Positions 1 through 8,293 of a stretch of 64,000 nt of DNA are shown here, piece by piece. The position numbers were made by a program, and so were the translations under genes. Position 1 is the first letter of the stretch. Every line of letters starts with the position of its first letter. The notes under the pieces are model-generated. The model was given only the letters and a program-made list of their open reading frames with translations, was not told the DNA's origin and ran no database searches. The stretch comes from Aurantiochytrium sp. KH105 (taxonomy: Eukaryota > Sar > Bigyra > Thraustochytrida > Thraustochytriidae), in NCBI GenBank assembly GCA_003116975.1, contig BGKB01000085.1:462331-526330 (forward strand), read 5' to 3'.

Positions 1-2
1 CG

Positions 3-233
3 ACGGCGCAGCTCTGGAAACAGATTTCTAGTGCCCTCGAAGCACTCCATGATCACAGGGCGCCACACGGCGTGGTAATGGTGCTGGCGAAGCTTCGAAT
101 CGAGGCTTCAAAGATGCACACCTCTGTTCTCGACGCGCTGCAGCGAGAAGAGACCGTTGCCGATGCACTCTTCGACATGGTTCAGAAACATGAACTTGCT
201 TCCGTTCCCGCTTCGGCTCCGCGTCCTACGTGA
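3..233 (+). CDS. 3' end of an unidentified gene (left-edge partial)
   Basis: An open frame enters from the left edge and ends at TGA 231-233, leaving the last 76 residues. The fragment is mostly helical and mixed in charge, with alternating hydrophobic and charged residues (for example VVMVLAKLRIEASKMH) and a short Ala/Pro-rich tail (SVPASAPRPT). No family can be named from this tail. It converges on the splicing factor encoded on the other strand, whose stop lies only about 57 bases away, so the two 3' UTRs probably overlap. The other two forward frames are closed by stops early in this stretch, which supports this one as the coding frame. Confidence 0.55.
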   Translation, partial: TAQLWKQISSALEALHDHRAPHGVVMVLAKLRIEASKMHTSVLDALQREETVADALFDMVQKHELASVPASAPRPT

Positions 234-289
234 GGGACCAAAAGAAAAGTACTTATTCACCTTCACCAACTATCATGTTGCCAAATCGT

Positions 290-3049
290 TCACCCAAGAT
301 TGAGCCGGGTCTTTTGCCTCAGGCGTACGGCCCGAGGGAGCATTTGCGGCATAGATGCGGCTGGAGCGAGGTATTTCGTCCGCGTAGGCTGCACACTTAC
401 CGTCGTTTCAATGGACGTGCCCTCATCATTGCTGCTGCTGCTGGTGTTGGTTGTGGTGTTGGCCGCAAGTTTAGGCCACGCAAATGACTTTTTATGTAAT
501 GTGGTGCGCGCTTCGTCAGCAGACTTTGCGGTGGTGAAACGCACATCTGCAGAGGCTCGATTTCCCGCAAGGCTGACAGCTTCGATTTCACCGCACGCTC
601 GAAGAGCCTCGGCAAAGGCTGACGTGCCGTGCTTCAGCTCTTCTTCGCTGCAGTGCGTTGGCGGCAAGCCCGTCACGTGCACTGTCCGGGGCGCTTGTTC
701 CGCCGAAATTTCAGGTGTCGCCGCCGCCGCTGTCGTCGCCGTGTCCGAGGCCTTGAGCTGTCGCCTCTCGCCAGGCGCCTTTACCTCACGTAGCTGGAGT
801 GCGCGACCCTCAAGAGGTACACCCTGCAGCTGTGCAAAGGCAGCTTCGGCCATGGGCCGTGCCTTGTAAACGACAGTGCACTGTCCCTTGAATTGGCCAT
901 GCATGTTGCGCTTCATCATCACTCGCAGTACCTTTCCACACGTCGAAAAATGCTGACGGATCGCCTCTTCGCTGCTCTTGTACGATAGATTAATGACAAA
1001 AACACTGCGTTCTCGCTCCGCCTCGCGTTTCGCGCTCTTGGCCTGTGCATCCTCGCTCGGATGCGTACTATCCGTCTCCATTTTCGACGATCCTTCATCG
1101 TGAGCTCCTTGATGGCCGCTCTTTTCCGAGACTTGCGCATCAGAAGGGTTGCCTTCGATCTCCATTCGCGTCACACCGTCCACAAGATCACCATTCTCGT
1201 TCTCGCTTGTCCTGGCAGGCAGAGCGCCTTCTCTTTTGAGCTTCTTTGCACCCGTCCCCGAGACGTTGGCGTTCTTGGCAGCATCGTCACGTCGCAAAGC
1301 CTTGCGCTTGGTCGGTTTCGTACGAGCAGGACGAACATTGGCGGTCGAGTGCACGCGCTCGCGCAAGGAGAGAGTACGGGCAGCCTGCAATTGGGCCTCT
1401 TCAAGGGTTTCGAGCGTTCCGTACTTTGCTTCGAAATCCTCCCACGCACGCGCAACGCCGACTGCAGCACCTGACTTGCTTGTCCCGTGCGATCTTTTCC
1501 GTGCGCCGGCATTTGCGGCTTCATCGAGCGTCTTGGCAACATGCAGCGCACGCTTATAAAGCTTGCGACAGCGTGCCAGGTCTCCATGGCTCCGAAAGAA
1601 AGATATGGCTTTAAAGTAATTCCCAACCGCATCGGGAAGCTCTTCAAGAAGATCATCCCAAAGCTTCGCTGCCCTTTCTCTTGGATTGTTGACGGGCCCA
1701 CCGTCTGTAAAGAGCTCGCTTTGGCAGAGACATCGTGTGTACTCTTCGACAACGCGAAGTCGGAGCGCTGGCTCCCCCGGAAACATTGTGCGCAGAACAG
1801 TGATTGAGTATGCAAATTGCTTGTCAAGCTGATCTTGCAACGCATGGTGCGACTCATTGGCTACGGCGCATCGACGATACACGTGGCAGGATGAGAGAAG
1901 AAAATCGCATAGGTCCTGACTCGCCATCCCAGCGCTCAGACCGCGATAAGTAATCGAAGACACCTGTTCAACAAGAGCCTCCGCGTTGCCGATAACCCGT
2001 TGTTCGCCCACGCATAGACGCTCGCGCCAGAGCGCAAGAATGCCGTGGCACGGACGCAACGCGCGTTCTGCCACAGCTTCAGCGAGCGACAGGTCGCGCA
2101 AATGTAGTCTACAAAAGGAAATGTATCCTTCCCAGAGCGCAGGAGAATGCGCGCCGCAGATGCTCACGGCACGATCAAAGAGAGCGCGCAAAAAGCGTTG
2201 GGCCCATACCTGCGACAAACGTCTTCGGACTTGCTGCTGCATGGCCTCTACATAGTCAATCCACACATCGGCAAGGCCTTCGGGCAGCGCGGAAACGATC
2301 GAGGCCCTTGAAGCAGGCTCTGATTCGGTATAGTGCTGCTCGAGTCGACGCTCGTAGGCGTCGGCGGCGACGGCGAGTTTCTTTTGCTCTTCGCCGCGAG
2401 CCATGGCCGCTTTGGCATCATCGTCAGACATGCCAAGGCGTAATAAACTTGCCATGAGCCCTGCGTCGAGAATGGGGCATTGCACTCGTTCTTCGGCCAG
2501 CGCGAGCTTGGTTCCGACATCACCATTGGATTCTTCAAAGGTCTGCCATGCATTCCAAATGACGACGCCCTTTCGCACATTGAATCCAGCCGAGCGTGCG
2601 GCTTCTTGATAGTCTTCACGGGCGGCTGGTGGCTTTGAAGCAGCAAGACGGCGTTGCCAGAGGTCGACGGAGCACGGATAGCTCTTGAGAGCACGTGCGT
2701 AGAGGTCTGCGAGGTCCCCGCCAAGCTTGCTCTCGTCCTCGACCCAGGCGATCCAATCGGCCTCGCCGAGCTCAAACTTGCTCGCAAACGCCTCTCTGGC
2801 TGCGCGAAGCCGCTCGAGTTCGCCCGCTGACCGCAGTTTCTCGATGAGCGCGGCGTGAGCGCTGGCGCTGTCCTCACTCGCGACTGCTCTTTCGAGCCTT
2901 TCGATCTCGGCCGCCTCATCTGCACTATCGTCAGACTCGGACGCAGAGTCTGAGTCCAGCGCAGGGTCCGCCTCTGGGGCCGCGTCGGCTCCGCGGGCTC
3001 GCCCTGCGTCTTCGTCGCCCTCCGCGCCGCTCTCGAGGTTGCTTGCCAT
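290..3049 (-). CDS. SART3: SART3/Prp24-like U6 snRNP recycling factor (HAT repeats + 2 RRMs)
   Basis: The product (919 aa from the chosen ATG) has an acidic Asp/Ser/Ala-rich N-terminus, a long helical region of HAT-type repeats (about residues 60-580, with the W..W/Y and E-A-x-x-L spacing of that family), a basic nuclear-type linker, and two RRMs near residues 682-757 and 788-855. RRM1 shows the RNP2-like VFVINLSY and an RNP1-like GQCTVVY stretch. The C-terminus is short and basic, where SART3/Prp24 proteins bind the LSm ring. The family helps anneal U4 and U6 snRNAs during spliceosome recycling in the nucleus. The open frame extends 27 codons further upstream to another Met. I chose the internal ATG at 3049 because the residues before it look untypical (LHTLLISKSSNSQTF). 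The second RRM is divergent. Confidence 0.85.
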   Translation of the reverse strand: MASNLESGAEGDEDAGRARGADAAPEADPALDSDSASESDDSADEAAEIERLERAVASEDSASAHAALIEKLRSAGELERLRAAREAFASKFELGEADWIAWVEDESKLGGDLADLYARALKSYPCSVDLWQRRLAASKPPAAREDYQEAARSAGFNVRKGVVIWNAWQTFEESNGDVGTKLALAEERVQCPILDAGLMASLLRLGMSDDDAKAAMARGEEQKKLAVAADAYERRLEQHYTESEPASRASIVSALPEGLADVWIDYVEAMQQQVRRRLSQVWAQRFLRALFDRAVSICGAHSPALWEGYISFCRLHLRDLSLAEAVAERALRPCHGILALWRERLCVGEQRVIGNAEALVEQVSSITYRGLSAGMASQDLCDFLLSSCHVYRRCAVANESHHALQDQLDKQFAYSITVLRTMFPGEPALRLRVVEEYTRCLCQSELFTDGGPVNNPRERAAKLWDDLLEELPDAVGNYFKAISFFRSHGDLARCRKLYKRALHVAKTLDEAANAGARKRSHGTSKSGAAVGVARAWEDFEAKYGTLETLEEAQLQAARTLSLRERVHSTANVRPARTKPTKRKALRRDDAAKNANVSGTGAKKLKREGALPARTSENENGDLVDGVTRMEIEGNPSDAQVSEKSGHQGAHDEGSSKMETDSTHPSEDAQAKSAKREAERERSVFVINLSYKSSEEAIRQHFSTCGKVLRVMMKRNMHGQFKGQCTVVYKARPMAEAAFAQLQGVPLEGRALQLREVKAPGERRQLKASDTATTAAAATPEISAEQAPRTVHVTGLPPTHCSEEELKHGTSAFAEALRACGEIEAVSLAGNRASADVRFTTAKSADEARTTLHKKSFAWPKLAANTTTNTSSSSNDEGTSIETTVSVQPTRTKYLAPAASMPQMLPRAVRLRQKTRLNLG

Positions 3050-3296
3050 TTTTGCCGCCTCGCAGAACGTCTGGCTGTTTGATGATTTGCTTATGAGCAA
3101 AGTATGCAGAGTCAAGGCAAGGCACGGCACGATCGAATGATCGAGATCGCGGCGCCTTCCTCTTGCTCATGGTGCTCAGTCTGTCTGCACCAAGCATTTA
3201 CAGTCAGTCACTCAACACTTTACGGTGCGCAGACGCTCTTTTGCAATGTCAAAATGATGATGATGTTGTTGATTTTGTCTATGAATGAATGAGAGA

Positions 3297-5291
3297 TCAC
3301 GACGAGTACTTTTGCTCGAGATAGTCGCAATAGGCGTTCGCATCAAGCGTCCGACCAGTGACCCGTTTCAAGAGACCCTGAACACCCGAGTCCATGCGGC
3401 CATGAGCATGGACGTTTTCACGGAGCCAGCCGACGATGGGTTCAAAGTTGCCCTTCTCAATCAGACCTGAAACGTTGTCTGCGCCAAGATCACCTTGCAT
3501 CGTTGTAAAAAGCTGATGTGCCGCCATTGCGCCAATAGTGTAGCTCGGAAAGTAACCAAAGTATCCTGCGTACCAGTGCGTGTCCTGCAAGACGTTCTTC
3601 TTGCCATCATCGGCAGGCGGCGCACGGCCAAGAAGCTCGGCATGGGTATCAATCCAGGCCTGAGGCAGGTCTTTGACAGCAAGGGAGCCATCAAAAAGGC
3701 TACGTTCGAGTTCAAAGCGAGCGATCACGTGCAATGGGTATGCGAGCTCGTCGGCATCTACGCGAACAAAGGTATCCGAGCGCGCGTTGAGGCCAGCGAG
3801 GAGAAGGTCCTCTAGTCCTGCGCGCTGATCCTGGTCAAGGCGGCCATAGCCAAAGGTCTGTGCGTAGCGGCCCTGGATCCACTTGCAAAACGGACGACTC
3901 TGGCCAACCATGCGCTCAAGAAAGAGACTTTGTGATTCATGCGTGGCAATGTCGAGAAACGTACCCGCAGGCCATCCTCGAGCGGGTGCCCCGAGCTCAT
4001 AAAGCGCGTGCCCTGCCTCGTGCATTGATCCCATGAGACCCTCGCGCAGGTTGTCAGGATTGTAGCGCGTGGTAATCCGTACGTCTCCATCAGAGATTCC
4101 GATGGAGAACGGATGCACGCTCTCATCAAGGCGCGTCTTGGCGAGCTCCTTGCCGAAGACCGACTTGAGCACCGCATTGGAAAACTCCTTTTGCTTGGCG
4201 ATTTCAAAAGCTGTCCCCGAAGCTGAGGCATCGAGAGCTGGAGAAGGTGCTGCAGCCTCGGCGCCTTGAACCAGAGGGGAGAGACGCTTCTTCAGCGTGG
4301 CAAAGATGTCAGCAATGCCATCCTCGTCAATGTCCATGACATATTCTTGCACAAGGGCACCGTAGGCTCCCTTGGGCGCTGTATCCGGCGCGACTTGGGC
4401 AAGGACGGCAGCTTGGTCGCGGGCAATGTCACGAGAGATCTCGAGAAGGTCGGCAAAGACCGGCTCGACAATCTTCCATTTTCCAAGCTCGCGTGCCTTT
4501 TCCCAGCGAGTAAGGGTCTCCGCTTGCAGCTTGGCACGCTGGGCAACAGTCTTGGACGAAACAGCCTTGTTGAGAGCGAGCTCTCGCGTTGCAAGCTCGA
4601 CACTCCGCTTTTCGAAAGCGTTGAGGTTGGCCTGGACAGTGGGAGATCGCGCTTCTTGCAAGAGACCATCGTATTCGGCGCTCGTATTCATCTCGTGGAC
4701 AACGCGAGTGAGCACGCTCTGCTGGCGGGCTCGCGCAGGCGCAGCTGCGGCGGGCATCATGGTAGATCGATCCCACTGCAGCAGAGCGCCCGCCTCGGAC
4801 AGTGCGCCAGCAGTGTCCCAGTGCTTTTCCAGACTCGTCAGCGGGGCGCGCGCATCTTGCACCGAGACGGCATCAGCGATGCAACGTTGAGGCCAGTCGT
4901 CTCCGATGGGTGACCCGGGCTGTGCGTCGGCAACGACCTCGCCCTGGATCTCCCAGATCCCGGCGTGCAGGTCTTCGGTTTGCGAGGTGAATCCAAGCTC
5001 GTGCAAGGAGCACATCATGCCATTGGACGCTTCGCCCCTGATTTTCGACTTTTTCAACTTCATCTTGGACCATTTCAGGGGTTCTGCCGCCTCGCTCTTG
5101 AGCTCGGGGACTTCGAGTTGCGTACCGACGCGCGCCACGGCCACGCGGAGTCCCTCGCGCACGTTTGGCGCGCCGCAGACGATCTGCAGCGCCTCCTTGG
5201 CGCCCACATCGACCTCACAAAGTCGGAGCTTGTCTGCGTTCGGGTGAGCGGCCACGCGCCGCACCACGCCCAGCACCGCGCGTTGCTGCAT
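3297..5291 (-). CDS. M32 carboxypeptidase fused to a PheT-type tRNA-binding domain
   Basis: Two-domain protein of 664 aa. Residues 1-135 match the tRNA-binding OB domain at the N-terminus of bacterial PheRS beta (HPNADKLRLCEVDVG, then IVCGAPNVREG, then KIRGEASNGMMCS and ELG). Residues about 150-664 are a full-length M32 (carboxypeptidase Taq) metallopeptidase. The expected motifs appear in order: HPF at 393-395, DVRITTRY, zinc-binding HEAGH at 424-428, HESQSLFLE at 451-459 with the third ligand Glu, DADELAYPLH, and LQDTHW near 568-573 followed by GYFGYFPSY. M32 enzymes remove C-terminal residues from peptides. M32 proteins are usually about 500 aa, so the tRNA-binding part is a clean addition. 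The frame continues 11 codons upstream only to a TTG, so ATG 5291 was chosen. It is probably cytosolic, as no targeting peptide is evident. Confidence 0.9.
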   Translation of the reverse strand: MQQRAVLGVVRRVAAHPNADKLRLCEVDVGAKEALQIVCGAPNVREGLRVAVARVGTQLEVPELKSEAAEPLKWSKMKLKKSKIRGEASNGMMCSLHELGFTSQTEDLHAGIWEIQGEVVADAQPGSPIGDDWPQRCIADAVSVQDARAPLTSLEKHWDTAGALSEAGALLQWDRSTMMPAAAAPARARQQSVLTRVVHEMNTSAEYDGLLQEARSPTVQANLNAFEKRSVELATRELALNKAVSSKTVAQRAKLQAETLTRWEKARELGKWKIVEPVFADLLEISRDIARDQAAVLAQVAPDTAPKGAYGALVQEYVMDIDEDGIADIFATLKKRLSPLVQGAEAAAPSPALDASASGTAFEIAKQKEFSNAVLKSVFGKELAKTRLDESVHPFSIGISDGDVRITTRYNPDNLREGLMGSMHEAGHALYELGAPARGWPAGTFLDIATHESQSLFLERMVGQSRPFCKWIQGRYAQTFGYGRLDQDQRAGLEDLLLAGLNARSDTFVRVDADELAYPLHVIARFELERSLFDGSLAVKDLPQAWIDTHAELLGRAPPADDGKKNVLQDTHWYAGYFGYFPSYTIGAMAAHQLFTTMQGDLGADNVSGLIEKGNFEPIVGWLRENVHAHGRMDSGVQGLLKRVTGRTLDANAYCDYLEQKYSS

Positions 5292-5508
5292 TGTCCCTTT
5301 GTCCTCCCACGCGCGACAATTCAAGCCAAACCGAGCCGAGCGAGGTGTCCGTGGCCGCGGGACGGGCCGAAAGCAAGTTGCGGTCTTGGAGACGCGAGAT
5401 CATCGTCCGTCAATCATTCTTCACGCGCTTTTGTTGTTCGACGAGATCGAGAGGAGAGACAAAGCACAGCTCAGACCGTGAACAAACAGCCGCTCGAGCC
5501 TCGGGACG
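5292..5508. promoter_or_regulatory. Short divergent intergenic region
   Basis: About 217 bases separate the start of the peptidase gene (minus strand) from the start of the small membrane protein (plus strand). This is too short for another gene and presumably holds both promoters. I see no canonical TATA box or other recognisable element. Confidence 0.35.
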
Positions 5509-5811
5509 ATGGAGATGGACGCCGACGAGGCGGAGCGCTTCGTCAAGGTGCCGCACGTACTTGCGGCGCTGGCGCTCGCCGTCACGGTGGTCGCCGTTCT
5601 GGTGTACGTGGAGATGCAGGCGCAACCGTGCTTTGTGCGCACGAGTAAGCGATACTTTGCGCGCGGCGTGCGAAGCGGAAGCGCCGCCTTCTCGCGACGC
5701 AAGAGCGGTGCAGGCGAGGACTCGATGATGCTTGTGAGAGAGGCGCCAAGCAGCGATGGAGATACTGGAATGGAGGGTTCAAGTCTTCATGGTCGCGGTC
5801 TCGCTCTGTGA
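5509..5811 (+). CDS. Small single-pass membrane protein, unknown
   Basis: A 100-aa frame with an acidic N-terminus (EMDADEAER), one strong hydrophobic segment (about residues 14-35, LAALALAVTVVAVLVYV), then a basic stretch with RRK and an acidic C-terminal end (MMLVREAPSSD). This suggests a tail-anchored or single-pass membrane protein with the C-terminus exposed, but no family is recognised. The last third lies in a DNA segment that recurs about 201 bases downstream. Between copies the first differences in this frame are synonymous (CTT/CTC, GTG/GTA, AGA/CGA), which supports plus-strand coding. It could be extended or altered by splicing into the second copy. Confidence 0.45.
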   Translation: MEMDADEAERFVKVPHVLAALALAVTVVAVLVYVEMQAQPCFVRTSKRYFARGVRSGSAAFSRRKSGAGEDSMMLVREAPSSDGDTGMEGSSLHGRGLAL

Positions 5812-6070
5812 AGATCTCTTCCTTTACATCACTTCCAAGCAGTTTTAAATGCATCAGCAATTTCGACGTTCTTCAAGTTGGCCGCGTCGTTCGACTTACC
5901 AGCATCGTTTTCTCAATTGTTTTCAATGATGCTCGTACGAGAGGCGCCAAGCAGCGATGAGGAGACTGGAGTGGAGGGTGCACGTCTCGATGATAGGTCT
6001 CTTCCTTTATTCTCACTCCAAGCGATTCCAATGCATCAGCGATCTCGACGCCCTTTAAGGCGGCCGCAAT
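5727..6070. repeat. Degenerate tandem duplication, period about 201 bp
   Basis: A segment starting ATGATGCTTGTGAGAGAGG at 5727 recurs at 5928 as ATGATGCTCGTACGAGAGG. Similarity continues through GCGCCAAGCAGCGATG, TCTCTTCCTTTA and AATGCATCAGC, with small indels, for roughly 130-150 bases per copy. Copy 1 covers the C-terminus and 3' flank of the small membrane-protein gene. Copy 2 keeps the peptide MMLVREAPSSDEETGVEG open in the same sense but has no upstream membrane segment. It may be a duplicated 3' exon or gene end. Confidence 0.75.
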
Positions 6071-6346
6071 ACTCGTCTCGGCAGCCAGCATGAATAAACA
6101 TGTCAGCAGCATCGTTGCTAAGGCGACTTCCGACATCGGTGCACCACTATGCAGCAACAACCTTTGCGACAGGCTGAGGCTGTTAGATTCTTTCTGTCAA
6201 GGAAGCAAAGGCAAAGGCTGTGATTATCATTGGCGACAGAAGAAAGAAAGGGTCAACAAAAAATGATCAATTTCACGCAGTTATAATGCTGCAAAGCAGG
6301 CAGCAGATTATCGTCATCATCGTCATCATGATCCGTATGATCATGA

Positions 6347-8293
6347 TCATGAAAAGAAACGCGAGAGGATGCCGCCACCCGACTTGGACGGAGTCTCATT
6401 CCCTTGCGAGGCGGCCTTTTCCTCTGCGGCAGCCGTTTGTTTTTTGATCCATGGATGGGCAAGTGCGCGGTCGACCGTGAGTCGGCGCTCCGGGTCGACC
6501 GTAAGGCAACGCCGCACGAAGTCCGAGGCCTCCGGGGTAAGGTCGCACCAATCGTCCTGAAAACGAAAGGGCGAGTTCTGCGAGGCAGTGTAATCTGACG
6601 TCTTAAAATCGCGCCATTGCTTGGTTTGCAAATGCGGAAAGGGCAGATAACCTTGAAGCAGCACATACGTAATGACGCCAAGCGACCACATGTCCGAGCG
6701 CGCGCTATACTGGCTCTCGAGCACGACCTCGGGAGCCGCGTAGCTGGGGCTGCCCACGGGACGCCGGAGTGTGCCAGAAATAACAGAGCTGCCGAGCGGC
6801 GCAGTGGCGCTCGCCTTGCTGGGAAGATCGCGCGAGTGGCCAAAGTCGACAAGGACGAGATCGGCTTGGTCCAGCGTCGACGCAGGAGTGCGCAGCATTA
6901 TGTTCTCCAGCTTGATGTCCAAGTGCGCGACGCCATGCTTGTGCACGTGTTGGAGCACAGAGAGCAAGTCGCGCACGGCGCAGGCGGCATCAGTCTCTAA
7001 TTGGCGGTCAAAGTCGTGGCTGTTGAGAAACGAAAAGAGGTCCCCACCTGTACAGTACTCGGCCACAATGTGAATATTAATGGGGGACTCGAAGGACTCC
7101 ACAAAGCGGAGCAAATGTGGGTGCGGCGACAACCGCCGCAGCACGCGCACCTCGTGGCGTACTGAGCCCACGTCTTCCTTGCGAAAGAATTTTTGAAATT
7201 TGTTGCAGGTCTTGACAGAGTACGCGTCGTTCGGGTCGGCGCAAACCTCGGCCACCAGGCGCTTCCCCGTAAGTCTGTCAAAGATCGCTCCGGCCCTCGC
7301 AAAATCGGTGGCCTTGAGCCGATGTCCAATGCGGACCACGCCCTGTCGGCCCTCGCCGAGATAGCCTTTGGCCGTCATGTCCACCTCGTACGTGTCGCAC
7401 AGTCGCGGCTCGTGCAGGGTCATGAGCTTGTCGGCAATGCGGGTCCGCAGGTGCGTAAGGTCCACGAACTTGCCCCGATGATTAATGACGTCGTCTCCGA
7501 GGCGACGGACAACAGATCGCATGGGCTTAATGCGGCCCTTCTTTTTGGGGCCCGACGACGCCAGCGATTTGAGCGGCATGGTCACGCTCCGCTTGCACAT
7601 GAGTCGATCGATGGGTGTCGAGCTCACGACCGTGGATTCCAATACCTGCGTCGGTTCGCAGGCCCAGGTCTCCTCCGGGCAGCGCTTGCCCATGACCTCT
7701 CCCCAGTCTCCATCGGGGCAGACGCTAATGGCGGGGACCACTCTGCCCGCGATGCAGCTGCTGGGCGACGACCCGCACGTTATTGACGGCAGCACGAGTC
7801 GTTGCAGCTGCGCCACCTCGAACATGGCGGCGCGGCGCGCGGACCACTCTTCCGTCTCGCGCGCGAACTTTGACGCGGCGGCCTCAGCCTCGGAGGCTTT
7901 GTTCCCGCCGCCGTGGCCCCCCTTGGCGCCGGCCCCCTCGCCGTCGCGCAGGCGCTCGTGCACGCTCGCCGACAGCGCGCGTTTCCATGCGTCTCGCGTG
8001 AAGACCTTGCCGCCCTCGGACACGCCCTTGCTGGCGGCCGAGGCGGCGCTGCTCGAGAGCGCTGCGCCCCTCGCGCGCGCGCCGCGCGTCCTCGCTGCGC
8101 CGCCCGCGGTCCTCCTCGCCGCCGCCGCCGCCACGGGCGCCGCCGCGGGCGCCGTCGGCGTCATCCTCGGCGTCGGCGTCGAGGATCGGGTCCATGGCGC
8201 CGCCAGGCTCGCCTTCCCGCGCGCGGCCCCGCCCGCGAGCGCGGCGCCCCTCCGCGCGGGCGCCCTCCGCGCCGCGGCCCCCGCGAGCGCCAT
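6347..8293 (-). CDS. CAMK-like Ser/Thr protein kinase with atypical catalytic loop
   Basis: 648 aa. The N-terminus is Ala/Arg-rich and could be an organellar presequence or simple disorder. Residues about 60-300 have no recognised domain. The kinase domain spans about 302-620. It has a Gly loop LGEGRQGVV (312-320), Lys361 in YSVKTCNKF as the likely VAIK lysine, Glu381 in RHEVRVL for helix C, HLDIKLEN at 457-464 with catalytic Asp459, DFGHS at 483-487, APE at 520-522 and the DMWSLGV helix. Order and motifs resemble the CAMK group. Two oddities are that the catalytic loop lacks the HRD arginine (Leu instead) and the usual Pro after Lys, and that the N-lobe carries about 25 extra residues between Gly loop and Lys. 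All catalytic residues are present, so it should be active. The frame opens at GTG 8320; the first ATG is 8293. Confidence 0.88.
   Translation of the reverse strand: MALAGAAARRAPARRGAALAGGAARGKASLAAPWTRSSTPTPRMTPTAPAAAPVAAAAARRTAGGAARTRGARARGAALSSSAASAASKGVSEGGKVFTRDAWKRALSASVHERLRDGEGAGAKGGHGGGNKASEAEAAASKFARETEEWSARRAAMFEVAQLQRLVLPSITCGSSPSSCIAGRVVPAISVCPDGDWGEVMGKRCPEETWACEPTQVLESTVVSSTPIDRLMCKRSVTMPLKSLASSGPKKKGRIKPMRSVVRRLGDDVINHRGKFVDLTHLRTRIADKLMTLHEPRLCDTYEVDMTAKGYLGEGRQGVVRIGHRLKATDFARAGAIFDRLTGKRLVAEVCADPNDAYSVKTCNKFQKFFRKEDVGSVRHEVRVLRRLSPHPHLLRFVESFESPINIHIVAEYCTGGDLFSFLNSHDFDRQLETDAACAVRDLLSVLQHVHKHGVAHLDIKLENIMLRTPASTLDQADLVLVDFGHSRDLPSKASATAPLGSSVISGTLRRPVGSPSYAAPEVVLESQYSARSDMWSLGVITYVLLQGYLPFPHLQTKQWRDFKTSDYTASQNSPFRFQDDWCDLTPEASDFVRRCLTVDPERRLTVDRALAHPWIKKQTAAAEEKAASQGNETPSKSGGGILSRFFS

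Noticed and set aside
5873..6160. 95-aa minus-strand frame with signal-peptide-like N-terminus
   Set aside because: In the duplicated segment, differences between copies are synonymous in the plus frame but not in this one, so it is probably a shadow.
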